From NCBI GenBank assembly GCA_039720395.1, contig CM077823.1, positions 11,178,107 through 11,242,106 on the forward strand: a stretch of 64,000 bases of DNA, given 5' to 3'. Below the pieces are notes generated by a model. It searched no databases. It was not told where the DNA came from and saw only the letters and a program-made list of their open reading frames with translations. A program made the translations under genes and the position numbers. Source of the stretch: Liquidambar formosana (taxonomy: Eukaryota; Streptophyta; Magnoliopsida; Saxifragales; Altingiaceae). This document shows positions 11,805-21,272 of this stretch, piece by piece; positions within the stretch are counted from its first letter, which is position 1, and every line of letters begins with the position of its first letter.

Positions 11805-11820
11805 TCCACAGATTGGCGAC
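11805..11820 (+). other. Fossil LTR end and primer-site start embedded in inner LTR
   Basis: TCCACAGATTGGCGAC is exactly what marks the LTR/primer-site junction of the outer element (5003-5018), yet here it lies 44 bp before the actual LTR end and is also present in the 3' LTR (29458-29473). The LTR boundary of this lineage has therefore moved outward past an old primer site. Confidence 0.85.
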
Positions 11821-11868
11821 TTTTAAACTCCTCCTGTGGGCCTTAACCATTTCTGGGGTTCACAGAAC

Positions 11869-11886
11869 TGGCGACTCTGCTGGGGA
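11869..11886 (+). promoter_or_regulatory. Primer binding site (tRNA-Arg type) of inner element
   Basis: TGGCGACTCTGCTGGGGA, four bases after the LTR end; it differs from the outer site by one base (C to T at position 10). Confidence 0.8.
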
Positions 11887-12612
11887 TTTGTGGGCTAGAC
11901 TCTATACAATTTGATTGGGCTAAGTTAATTTCTTTTGTTTAATTAAAATCAATCACATTGCATTCGCTTGATTGTGTGCTTTCATTTATTGCATTGTGTG
12001 CGCAAACTCTTGCATGTTAGGATCGATGTCCCTTGCCACTGACGGGCCTAGCCTCAACCTTGGTTTTCCTGATTCCATGAGTTGGGGCGAAAGCTCTCAA
12101 CCTCTCTTGCCAAGTACCCTTGGGCTTGCCCTTGGGTATATTAAATGAGTTAATCACGTACTGCTGGACCCACGCGGCGTTCCTGATGCCACATGTGGTT
12201 AGGTATAAAGATTGCTCAAGCAAGTGAAGGACCCCAGCCTACCCTTATCATTAGTCCATATAGACAGACTTGCAGGACACTATGGTTTCACCCTTATGCA
12301 CCCACATTGTTTGTAATGATATCATGACCGTGTTTGTGATGTGCTTAATGAACATTTAATAAGAGAACCTTTGCACCCTATATCCTTAATACGTACCTTT
12401 CGCCCATGACCCTTGTAAAGGTGATTGGATTAAAAGGGACTAATTGAGTATATATGATGTGAAGTCATTGAGACAAATATGGAAGCCTAGGACATACCCT
12501 TAGGACGAGAGACTGATTGTTCCCTTTCGTAGAGGAGTGAGAGGACGTACTGGCTTGGATCCGCGACCAGCAAGGGCGCTTAGTGAAAATTGATTCCACC
12601 AACCAGTCAGAT
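11887..12612 (+). other. Untranslated leader of inner element
   Basis: About 726 bp, nearly identical to the outer leader over the first 400 bp and then diverged. No ORF with recognisable content. Confidence 0.7.
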
Positions 12613-15612
12613 ATGGCCGACGAAGCAACTAGTGAAGGGGGTTTTGATGTTGAGACTTGTTTGAAGGCTATCATGACCAAACTTGATTACACCACTGATG
12701 TATCCGAGAGAGCATTGAAAATGGCCCAAGATATCCAACATAAGATGTCCGAACCCGAACAGAATAATGGCCGTACCCCGGGGGGTAACACCGAAAATGG
12801 GACCCAGTCTGGAGAAGGCACTAAGACCAATGATGGGGGAAGTACTCAGCCCAAAGGGAATGAATCACCTGAAGTTTTTAACCTGGAAGGGGGAAGTAAG
12901 GGGAAGACCTCTGATACAGACTCTGTGTTGGCTAGCAAGGTAAAAGCCTTGGAGAGAACTATAAAGGGAATCCGTAGGACAGATGACATGGTGGATGTAC
13001 GTACCCTATCTTTGTTTCCTCAAGCTCGTATTCCACTACAATTCAAGATGCCCGAATTAGAAAAGTTTGATGGAACGGGTTGCCCTAAGACCCATTTGAA
13101 GATGTATGTACAAGCTATGCACCCTCGAGGAGCGACAGATGAACTCTTGGCCCAAATGTTCCATGAAACCCTAGCCACTTCTGCCTTAAAGTGGTTCCTA
13201 GCCTTGGATGAGAATAGAACCCGAACTTGGGAGGACATATGTAATGAGTTTTCAGAGCACTACAAGTACAACACTGAAGTGGATGTCACAAGAAGGGACC
13301 TAGAGACCACAAAACAAGGGGCTAATGAGACCTTTTCCGCTTTCATTACAAGGTGGAGGCAAAAGGCCTCGAGAATGGCAGATAGACCGAATGAGGAAGA
13401 TCAGATTCAGTTGGTGGTTAAGAACCTATTGCCGGTGTATCACAAGCACCTCTTTGCTCACTACTTCCCTAATTTCAAGGCTCTTATAGGAGCAGGTACA
13501 CAAGTTGAGGATGCCATAGCTGATGGGTCAATCAAGACAAAAGAAGTCCAAAAGAGCCGCAGGCCGAACTTTGCTGGGAAAAACAATGCCGAGGTCAATG
13601 CCATAGCCCAACCCATTCAACCTATCTCCCTAAATGACACCAACCCACCTCGCCAATTCACCGAGCTGCATATGCCACTTGAGAAAGTACTTGAAAAGCT
13701 AAAAAGCCGAGGCCTGTTGAAACCTCTCGACCCAAGACCACCACCAAATCCATTGCCCAAGAACTACAATGAGAATGAATACTGCAAATTCCACCAAGCC
13801 AAAGGCCACTCAACCAACCGTTGCTATCGCCTTAGGCATGAGATCCAAGACTTACTTGACAAGCAAATCATCTCACCACCAACTCCACCAAATCGCCCAA
13901 ATGTCACTCAAAATCCACTTCCCTCTCGTAATTCATCCAACTCCATAAATACCATTGAAGCCGACCCATCTCGACCTTGCCTACCCATAAGACAATACAC
14001 TCCATTACCCATGTCCTTGACCCAAGCCTTTCACCAATGCTGTAACCAAGGCCTTGTCATACCTCACCCTCTAAAGCCAAGACCCCAAACACCCCATCAA
14101 TATTGCCAATACCATGGTATACCCGGCCATGACACTGAGGACTGTGCTATGTTGAGAAAGGTCGTTCAAGACCTCATTGATCAAAAGACCCTACAATTGC
14201 CAAAGAAGTCCATCCAACAGCAGTTGAAAGAAAGGTATGAAGCAGGAGACCCTCAAGTGGGGTTATTGGGAGAACCTTCGAGGAAGTTTGATTACTATGT
14301 GCTTTATCCTGATCCATTGCCAAGTGAGCCCATAATTCCTACGGGTTGGGATGATATACCTGAAGAGGTGCAGATGGAGGACATTGACATGATTGAATGG
14401 GATGACCTGATGGGTGACACAAATGAAATTGATGATATATGGGCTAGTGATGAAGAAATAGACCACATGACAAGAGGGGGCCGTCATTTCAAACCTCCGC
14501 ACTTGGAATCTGATAATCCACTGGGTGAGTTAGATAAGCGCCTTGATGTGCAAGAAGAAGAGGACGAAGTACTCCGACAATTGAAGAAGACCAATGCCAA
14601 TATCACCATATGGGGCTTGCTTATGGCCTCTCACAAGCACAGACAGACAGTGTTGAAGTTGTTAAATCAGATACAGGTTCCGGTTGATTTGTCCCCTGAG
14701 GGATTGGTGAATCTAGTAAACCCTGCTCCGAAGAATTCCACTATAGTATTCACAGAGGCGGACTTACCTAAGAGTGGGCCAAGCCACTCCCAAGCCTTGC
14801 ATATAACTGTTGATACCATGGGGAAGAGAGTTCCTACGGTCTTGATTGATAATGGTTCCGCGTTGAATGTATGTCCCTTGAGAACTGCAACTGTTTTGGG
14901 CTTGGGGCCCACTGATTTCACTCCATCTGGGCAGACAGTGAGGGCGTATGATAATACCCGTAGAGAAGTAATTGGGATGGTCACTCTACCTTTAATCATG
15001 GGACCCACGGAGTTCAGAGTGGAGTTTCAAGTCTTGGATGTGCCGTCATGTTTCAATCTGTTATTGGGAAGGCCTTGGATTCATCCTGCTGGGGCTGTAC
15101 CATCGTCATTGCATCAAAAGGTAAAGTTCCCACATGAGGGAGCCATTGTTACACTTCAAGGGGACTATGATTTGAAAATGGCGGGTATACCCGTATGTGA
15201 AATAAAACCAGAATCAGTTGAGATACCCTTGTCGGGGTTTGAGTATGTGCAATGTATAGAAAAAGAGCCATCACACTATTGCACTTTTTACCCAAGTTCT
15301 GATCCAGCACTGACAGACAAAGACTTTTGTGACAAGTACTTTACAGATGGGCCGAATCCTCAGAGCTTGACAAGTTGGTACAATTCTGTGGGAAAGAAGA
15401 AAGAAGACTGGGTAGAACATGTGGATACCGAGGCTATGGTTACCATGTTCCAAGATATGGTTCTTACTTTGGGGGAGTCAGCAATAGAAGATTGCCAAGA
15501 TTCGTCAATTCACCATGCAACCATGCCACTTCACAATTGGTACCTAGAAGATGGAGCCATTGCAGAGATCCTTGAAGAGGAAGATCATGACTTGCCTGAT
15601 AGTAGCTTGTAG
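12613..15612 (+). CDS. gag-pro: Gag-protease polyprotein of inner element
   Basis: This encodes the structural protein plus the aspartic protease that matures it. I start at the ATG at 12613, because it aligns with the outer gag start; an in-frame GTG at 12583 is less likely. Counting from 12613, the gag domain spans about residues 120-280. Two CX2HX4HX4C knuckles follow (EYCKFHQAKGHSTNRC near 395 and YCQYHGIPGHDTEDC near 505), then an acidic linker. The retropepsin has its active site as IDNGSALNV (D at residue 746) and FNLLLGRPW downstream. DNGS in place of D[ST]G is usual in this clade. The stop at 15610-15612 lies across the predicted splice donor, so splicing would fuse this frame to pol. 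The ORF is otherwise open over 999 codons. Confidence 0.93.
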   Translation: MADEATSEGGFDVETCLKAIMTKLDYTTDVSERALKMAQDIQHKMSEPEQNNGRTPGGNTENGTQSGEGTKTNDGGSTQPKGNESPEVFNLEGGSKGKTSDTDSVLASKVKALERTIKGIRRTDDMVDVRTLSLFPQARIPLQFKMPELEKFDGTGCPKTHLKMYVQAMHPRGATDELLAQMFHETLATSALKWFLALDENRTRTWEDICNEFSEHYKYNTEVDVTRRDLETTKQGANETFSAFITRWRQKASRMADRPNEEDQIQLVVKNLLPVYHKHLFAHYFPNFKALIGAGTQVEDAIADGSIKTKEVQKSRRPNFAGKNNAEVNAIAQPIQPISLNDTNPPRQFTELHMPLEKVLEKLKSRGLLKPLDPRPPPNPLPKNYNENEYCKFHQAKGHSTNRCYRLRHEIQDLLDKQIISPPTPPNRPNVTQNPLPSRNSSNSINTIEADPSRPCLPIRQYTPLPMSLTQAFHQCCNQGLVIPHPLKPRPQTPHQYCQYHGIPGHDTEDCAMLRKVVQDLIDQKTLQLPKKSIQQQLKERYEAGDPQVGLLGEPSRKFDYYVLYPDPLPSEPIIPTGWDDIPEEVQMEDIDMIEWDDLMGDTNEIDDIWASDEEIDHMTRGGRHFKPPHLESDNPLGELDKRLDVQEEEDEVLRQLKKTNANITIWGLLMASHKHRQTVLKLLNQIQVPVDLSPEGLVNLVNPAPKNSTIVFTEADLPKSGPSHSQALHITVDTMGKRVPTVLIDNGSALNVCPLRTATVLGLGPTDFTPSGQTVRAYDNTRREVIGMVTLPLIMGPTEFRVEFQVLDVPSCFNLLLGRPWIHPAGAVPSSLHQKVKFPHEGAIVTLQGDYDLKMAGIPVCEIKPESVEIPLSGFEYVQCIEKEPSHYCTFYPSSDPALTDKDFCDKYFTDGPNPQSLTSWYNSVGKKKEDWVEHVDTEAMVTMFQDMVLTLGESAIEDCQDSSIHHATMPLHNWYLEDGAIAEILEEEDHDLPDSSL

Positions 15613-15787
15613 GTTCCTTAGTTAGAAGTCTTTCCTGCTTTCAATAAAGTGTGTCCGCCTATCCCATTTTGTGGAGATAGGAGTCGTTTCATAGTTGTGG
15701 CACCAAATTTTGGTTTCCTTTTCAAGTTTGTGTCTTTTTGTTTGTTCCTTTAATGAAGTGTGTTTCTTTTATATATTTTGCTTGCAG
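15609..15787 (+). other. Predicted intron between protease and pol
   Basis: A donor-like GTAGGT at 15609 and a pyrimidine-rich acceptor ending TTGCTTGCAG at 15787 bound 179 nt. Removing it deletes the gag-pro stop and corrects the frame from gag-pro to pol exactly. The segment is T-rich and contains AATAAA at 15643-15648. Introns at this position are known in Ogre/Tat elements; the exact sites here are my prediction. Confidence 0.72.
15643..15648 (+). promoter_or_regulatory. AATAAA polyadenylation signal within the pro-pol intron
   Basis: AATAAA lies 31 bp after the gag-pro stop and inside the predicted intron, followed by GT/T-rich sequence. If used, it would yield a gag-pro-only mRNA; if spliced out, the pol fusion. 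Use is inferred. Confidence 0.5.
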
Positions 15788-18700
15788 TGTTTCCTTTCTC
15801 TCTTCTATGGATATTTATGGCATGAATATAGATCCTAGGGATGACGTCCCCCCGGAGCTCGTCGAGCGAAGGAAAAGGGGTGTCACCGAACCTAATATGG
15901 ATGAATTGGAATCAATCAATTTAGGGACAAATGAATTGCCAAAGATAATTAAAATTGGGATAACCCTCTCACCACTTGAAAAAGAAAAGCTGATAGCCCT
16001 CTTAAAAGCCAACATAACGGCCTTTGCATGGTCTTATGAAGACATGCCCGGCATAGATCCAGACATTGTGCAGCACTTCATCCCCACCAATCCCCTTAAA
16101 AAGCCAGTAAAGCAAAAATTGAGAAGATTGAAACCCGAGTGGGCATTGAAGGTAAAGGAGGAAGTAACCAAACAACTCGATGCGGGGTTCCTATAGGTTG
16201 TGGAGTATCCCGAGTGGTTATCCAATATAGTTCCCGTGCCTAAAAAGGATGGAAAAGTGAGGATGTGTGTGGATTTTCGAGATCTTAATGCAGCAAGCCC
16301 TAAGGATGATTTCCCTTTGCCCCACATTGATGTATTGGTAGATAGCACTGTAGGACATGCGTTCCTCTCTTTCATGGATGGGTTTTCCGGATACAATCAG
16401 ATAAAGATGGCGCCGCAAGATATGGAGAAAACGGCCTTTATCACACAGTGGGGAACATATTGTTACAAAGTGATGCCGTTCGGTTTGAGAAATGCCGGGG
16501 CTACCTATCAGAGAGCTGCTACAACATTGCTGCATGACATGATCCAATAGGAGGTGGAAGTGTATGTGGACGACATGATCGTGAAGTCCGTGGACCGAGA
16601 AGGACACTTCATGGCACTGGAAAGGTTCCTGGAGCGAGCAAAGAAGTACAACTTGCGTTTGAATCCACAGAAATGCGCCTTTGGTGTCACTGCGGGCAAG
16701 TTATTAGGATTTATGATCACTCAGAGAGGAATTGAGGTTGATCCGGGAAAAATCAAGGCCATTGTGGAGATGGAGCCGCCTAGCACAGAAAAGCAGATTC
16801 GAGGGTTCTTGGGAAGAATTCAGTACATAAGCAGGTTCATTGCTAATTTGACTATGGTGTGTGAGCCGATTTTCAAGTTGCTTAAGAAGGGTGTGCCGAA
16901 GGTATGGAATGAAGAATGTCAAGGAGCCTTTGAGACTATCAAAAGGTATTTGAGTAATCCACCAATTCTAGTTCCTCCGCGACAAGGTGAGCCGTTATTG
17001 TTATACTTGTCGGTCACTGAAACCGCGACGGGAGCTATGCTAGCTCAGTACCTTGAGGGGTCAAAAAAGGAGAATGCCATTTACTATCTAAGCAAGAAGA
17101 TGACAGATTATGAGGTGAGGTACAACGCCATAGAGAAGGCTTGTGTGGCTTTGGTATGGGCAACTCAGAAACTACGTCACTACATGATGTCGTATGAGGT
17201 TTTCTTCATAAGCCGTATGGATCCACTGAAGTATTTGATAGAAAGGCCGGTTTTATCCTACAGAACTGCTCGATGGTCGATTCTTCTCAATGAATTCGAC
17301 ATAAAGTATGTAACACAGAAGTCAGTGAAAGGAAGTGTCATTGCAGATTACTTGGCTAGCTGCCCTGTGGCGTCATCAGAACAATTCAATGATCAATTCC
17401 CCGATGAGGATGTCCTGGAGATTGGAAAGAAGATTTGGAAGGTATACTTTGACGGAGCTGCAAATAAGAGAGGGTATGGGATAGGAGTCCTACTGGTTTC
17501 ACCTGAAGAAGCATTTACACCCTTGGCGGTTAAGTTAGGGTTTGAAGCAACCAACAACATTGCTGAGTATGAAGCCTGCATCCTCGCGTTGGAAGCTGCA
17601 CTAGAATTGGGGATCAAAGAGTTAGAGGTTTTCGGAGATTCAGCACTGATTATCTGCCAGATAAAGGGAGAGTGGAAGACTCGTGATGAGAAGCTGCTAC
17701 CGTATCATGCATACTTAGAAGCCTTGACTAAAGAATTTGTGGAAATAGAGTTCAATTATTTGTCAAGAAATAAGAATCAGTTCGCCGATGCTTTGGCAAC
17801 TCTAGCTTCCATGGTGGAAATCCCGGATGGTGGGAATGTAAAACCGTTGGTGATAGAATGTAGAGAAAAACCTGTGTATTGCTGCTCTATTCGAGAAGGA
17901 GAAGTGAAAGATGGCCATCCTTGGTACTATGACATCATGAAATTCATTGAGGAAAGGGAGTATCCTGAAGGAGCAACCCGCGTTGATAGGAGAACACTAA
18001 GGAGGCTAGCGAGTCACTATGTTTTGTGTGGAGGAAAGCTATACCGAAGGTCATACGATGGGGTCCATCTGTTGTGTGTCACTGAGGAAGAAGCCGAACG
18101 TCTTGTTAGTGAAATCCATGAAGGAGTTGGAGCACCGCACATGAATGGTTATATGCTAGCTAAGAAGATCATGAGGTTGGGTTACTATTGGTCTACAATG
18201 GAGAGAGATTGCCATGCACATGTTAAGAAGTGTCACAAATGTCAAGTCTTTGCTAATGGACAACACTTGCCTTCCATGCCTTTGACAAGCATGTCATCAC
18301 CTTGGCCGTTTGCAGTGTGGGGAATAGATATAATTGGGCAGATTAAGCCGAAAGCCTCCAATGGGCATGAGTACATCTTGGTAGCTATCGATTACTTCAC
18401 TAAGTGGGTAGAGGCAGCATCTTTCAAGACCTTGAATGCCAAGAAGGTAGCACGGTTCGTACAGCTCAACATCATCTACAGGTATGGGGTACCCCATGAG
18501 ATCATTTCAGACAATGGTCAGCACTTTCAGAAAGAAACCAAGGAACTTTTGCAGAAATACAATATAGTGCACCATCTATCCTCCCCTTATCGCCCACAGA
18601 CTAATGGGGCAGTGGAGGCCGCCAACAAGAATGTTAAGAAGATACTACAGAAAACAGCTAACACCTACACTGATTGGCATGAGAAGTTGCCATTAGCCTT

Positions 18701-19166
18701 GTGGGGCTATAGAACATCTGTGAGATCATCAACAGGGGCTACCCCTTATTCCTTGGTGTATGGGATGGAGGCTGTTTTGCCTATTGAGTTGGAGGTACCG
18801 TCATTACGGGTTACTATGGAGAGTCAGATAGCAGAAGCAGATTGGGTTAAGAACCGTTATGATGAGCTGGCATTGCTCGATGAAAGGCGATTGAGGGCCT
18901 TGTATCATGTGCAGGGATATCAGCGAAGGGTTGCAAGAGCATTCAACAAGCATGTCAAAGACCGAGGTTTGAAGACAGGGGATTTGGTGTTGAAAGAAAT
19001 CAGAGCTCCTATTTTTGATCCACGAGGAAAGTTCAAGCCAAGTTGGGGTGGTCCGTATGTTATCAAGGAGATATTACCAGCAGGGGCTGTTCGCCTCATG
19101 GATTTGGATGGAATTGAGTTCGCTCGTCCTACCAATTTGGATCAATTGAAGAAGTATTATGTGTAA
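15788..19166 (+). pseudogene. pol: Pol: RT, RNase H, archaeal-type RNase H, integrase, with two in-frame UAG codons
   Basis: The frame is open apart from UAG at 16194-16196 and 16548-16550. Before the first stop lies the RT N-terminus; between the stops are RT motifs MCVDFRDLN, LSFMDGFSGYNQI and MPFGLRNAGATYQR. Right after the second stop come EVEVYVDDM (YVDD at 16563-16574) and the thumb, then the RT-linked RNase H. A second RNase H follows with its D-E-D-D residues visible: YFDGAA (17451), IAEYEA (17565), FGDSAL (17637), FADALA (17787). Integrase has an HHCC finger ending CHKC (18231), then D (18327), D (18510) and E (18615), and ends KPSWGGPYVI with the C-terminal domain. Apart from the two stops no catalytic residue is lost. 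As DNA-encoded protein the RT would be cut before its active site, so this copy is probably defective unless UAG is read through. Confidence 0.9.
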
Positions 19167-19168
19167 GG

Positions 19169-19215
19169 TCTGCTAGGTTGAAAACCCATAAGGGCGGCCT
19201 AGGCAAAAGTTAAGG
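19169..19215 (+). repeat. Conserved post-pol hairpin block
   Basis: CTGCTAGGTTGAAAACCC ... AAGGGCGGCCTAGGC can fold with CTAGG/CCTAG arms and an inner CCC/GGG pair. It starts just after the pol stop. Related copies lie at about 8238-8283, 30041-30087 and 30090-30138 in the outer element. Confidence 0.7.
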
Positions 19216-19248
19216 CATTTGAACTACGAGGGCCTGATTCCCCACTCC

Positions 19249-19333
19249 AAAAAAAAAAAAAAAAAAAAAAAAAAAATGAAAAAAGAGAAAAATGAAGAAA
19301 AATGAAAAAAAAAATGAAAAAAAATTGAAAAAA
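19249..19333. repeat. Poly-A run of 28 and A-rich tract
   Basis: A28 at 19249-19276 followed by AATGAAAAA-type repeats, between the two conserved post-pol blocks. On the minus strand this is a T-rich stretch downstream of the antisense ORF stop. Confidence 0.9.
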
Positions 19334-19338
19334 GGATG

Positions 19339-19382
19339 GGGATACGTAGGCAGCCCATAAAGTTACCTGGGGTGCGGTCCAA
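19339..19382 (+). repeat. Conserved ATACGTAGGCAGCCC block
   Basis: GGGATACGTAGGCAGCCCAT, then AAAGTTAC and GGGGTGCGGTCCA, occurs here and with one or two changes at about 8394-8430 in the outer element, in each case after an A-rich tract. Strong conservation in otherwise variable non-coding DNA suggests a cis function (RNA export, packaging or 3' processing); the function is not known to me. Confidence 0.65.
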
Positions 19383-19517
19383 ACAACACCACAACAACAA
19401 ATCTCAAAATTGAATTATTATTGGCAATTCATTTAGAATTAATTGATTGACAAAGCAATTTATTTGTGTTAGATAAAGAACTATTGACATGCCATAGATA
19501 TCCTATTTCTAAAGTCT

Positions 19518-20804
19518 TCAAGTCCTTTTGATTTTCTTCAGAATTTCTTGGTTTGCTTTTTTCTCTTTTCTTTCAAGTCTTCGCTTCTTTCGCAAGTCAT
19601 GAGCATGTGCTGCTTCCACTGCTTCCAGAATGTCTTCCCTGCAAAACCCAAGTCTTGTGTCCTTGATCAGGTCATAAATCCTTTCCCTGCGTATGGTTTC
19701 TCTTTCACCCAAACTATCTTTCAACCATGTCTTGTATTCAGGGCTCATGACATAAGGCCCATCAGTGTTTTCAACTCGAGTCAGTTTCAGTTGGTCAGTC
19801 CATCTAGTTTTGGCCCACTTAACCATTATGGGGCCCACAGGTTCAACAGAATAATCAAATACCACAGAAGTAGGTATGGTTTGCATGGCACCCAGTTGAC
19901 GAAGGATTCTTGAAGTCCAATAGAATGAAGTTGATCTCAACCCTATGAGCTTGACCATAGCACACCCAGAAGTTCGGAGAAGAATTTGTTCCTTGCATCC
20001 CCATGTGGAGACAAACCACCTGATGTTTCGCCATGAGAGAGTTTGGAAGTAGCCCAACCATTCCCTCAAAGAAAATTGACCAGGAAGTTCAACTCGACGG
20101 CAACAATAATGTTGGGGTTTGTATGGGTTAATGGTGGTAAGAGACAAGAAGTTAAGCCTTTCAAGAAGCCACATCTGCAGTAGAATGGGGCTCCCTCCTA
20201 ATGGGGCTTGTGGGTTATCATGAACTTTGTCTAAACTGTTGAGGGTTTCAGCTAGCACTATGGGAATCGGGTTGTTGTGCTCAAGAAGAAAAGGAATCAG
20301 TTCACAAATTTGAATAGGGACATAGAGAGTCCCCGTGGAGATAAGGAAGCGACCAATCAAGCAGAAAGCAAGAGCATGTTGAGTGGGAAGGTTGAAATTC
20401 AGGGTACCTTTGCTATCATGAGCCAAGAAGGAAGTTGCTATTTCCATGAGATTCGCCTTATGATCCTTCACAAATATGGAGGCCTCTTGTTGAGAAATCC
20501 CAAGGAAGCTGGAGAAGGAAATCAAGTAACTTGAGCGTGGAGTAGGGAGGATGAAAGGTCCTACAGGTGAAACTCCATACAGGGCGCAGAACTCTTCCAT
20601 TGTTGGGCATAGCTCTTCATAGTTGAAACGGAATACATGAAGTTGGGGATCCCAAAAGTATGTAGCAGCAGTGAGAAGAGTGGTTTCAAGCTTCACATGC
20701 ATCAAAGAGAACAACGGATCCAAGCAGTAGCGCTTGAACTCCTTCCTTGCCTCCGCACTCATAACCTTCAGAAAATCACTCAAGAGTTTGTCTAGGGCTT
20801 CCAT
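19518..20804 (-). CDS. Antisense ORF of Tat element (428 aa, DUF7745-like)
   Basis: An intact single-exon gene on the opposite strand to pol and convergent with it. The N-terminal part (about residues 25-75, including YFWDPQLHVFRFNYEELCPT and MEEFCALYGVSPVGPF) follows the pattern of the uncharacterised plant family annotated in Tat elements as the antisense ORF: a 'work-out-of-water' style WDP...F.F...L.PT.EE...L segment related to plant mobile domains. A middle region rich in L/W follows. The C-terminus is strongly basic (RKKRRLERKEKKANQEILKK) and could be a nuclear localisation signal with a coiled coil. The start ATG at 20804 lies about 50 bp from a minus-strand TATAAAAG. There are no stops or frameshifts. 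Function is unknown; its persistence suggests selection. The family assignment is from memory of the motif pattern. Confidence 0.8.
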   Translation of the reverse strand: MEALDKLLSDFLKVMSAEARKEFKRYCLDPLFSLMHVKLETTLLTAATYFWDPQLHVFRFNYEELCPTMEEFCALYGVSPVGPFILPTPRSSYLISFSSFLGISQQEASIFVKDHKANLMEIATSFLAHDSKGTLNFNLPTQHALAFCLIGRFLISTGTLYVPIQICELIPFLLEHNNPIPIVLAETLNSLDKVHDNPQAPLGGSPILLQMWLLERLNFLSLTTINPYKPQHYCCRRVELPGQFSLREWLGYFQTLSWRNIRWFVSTWGCKEQILLRTSGCAMVKLIGLRSTSFYWTSRILRQLGAMQTIPTSVVFDYSVEPVGPIMVKWAKTRWTDQLKLTRVENTDGPYVMSPEYKTWLKDSLGERETIRRERIYDLIKDTRLGFCREDILEAVEAAHAHDLRKKRRLERKEKKANQEILKKIKRT

Positions 20805-20852
20805 AACTTGCTCTCAATGAATGTTTGTAGGGTTTGAGACCCCTTGGATGTG

Positions 20853-20860
20853 CTTTTATA
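20853..20860 (-). promoter_or_regulatory. TATA box of the antisense ORF
   Basis: TATAAAAG on the minus strand, 49 bp upstream of the ATG at 20804, giving a short 5' leader. The GC-rich palindrome lies about 90 bp further upstream, the same order (palindrome, then TATA) as in the LTR. Confidence 0.6.
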
Positions 20861-20947
20861 GGAAAAAATTCGGAAATCCGTGTTTTGGAAGGTGGAATCC
20901 CGTCAAAATAGGAAGTTTCCTAAAATCAGGCGAAACACCGCTTCGGG

Positions 20948-21027
20948 CTCGGGTGACCACCCAGGCCTGGGCGGCTAGCCGCCTGGGCCCAGGCGGCTAG
21001 CCGCCCAGCCCCAGGTGGTCACCCGAG
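20948..21027. repeat. GC-rich palindrome upstream of the antisense ORF
   Basis: 80 bp, almost perfectly self-complementary, with arms CTCGGGTGACCACC/GGTGGTCACCCGAG and two GGCGGCTAGCCGCC cores around the centre GCCTGGGCCCAGGC. It differs from the inner LTR copy (9276-9355) by one base. It sits between the two antisense genes, 144 bp before the ATG of the first. Confidence 0.92.
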
Positions 21028-21272
21028 ACCGCCATCTTGTTTCGCCCATTTTTGCCTTGTTATGCCTTCGTTTGGCCCTTTTGTGATGTTTTGACTTTTT
21101 TGTGCTTGATTTAAGCCCATTTTTCACTCAATACAAGATCATATCATTGCAATAAAGTTCGAACATAGATTCATCAAGTATCCATAATAAAGGTTCAAGG
21201 TTGGGAATTGAAATTCCTAATTAATACATAACAAATAGATTCCAAACATTCCTAACAAGAGGTGAGTGAAAC
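21028..21272. other. Spacer between the two antisense genes
   Basis: About 245 bp between the palindrome and the stop of the upstream antisense gene; probably 3' UTR of one and distal promoter of the other. No other feature seen. Confidence 0.5.

Larger units (their letters stand above)
8569..11864 (+). repeat. 5' LTR of inner element
   Basis: Starts TGTCACACCCC, ends GGTTCACA. Against the 3' LTR I see three substitutions (near 8879, 8994, 9851) and one 2-bp indel (near 10631). It is homologous to the outer LTR throughout but clearly diverged, and its right end is extended by about 54 bp beyond the point where the outer LTR ends. Confidence 0.95.

Noticed and set aside
12583..12612. Upstream GTG start for gag-pro
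   Set aside because: The ATG at 12613 matches the outer gag start in position and sequence; non-ATG initiation is not needed.
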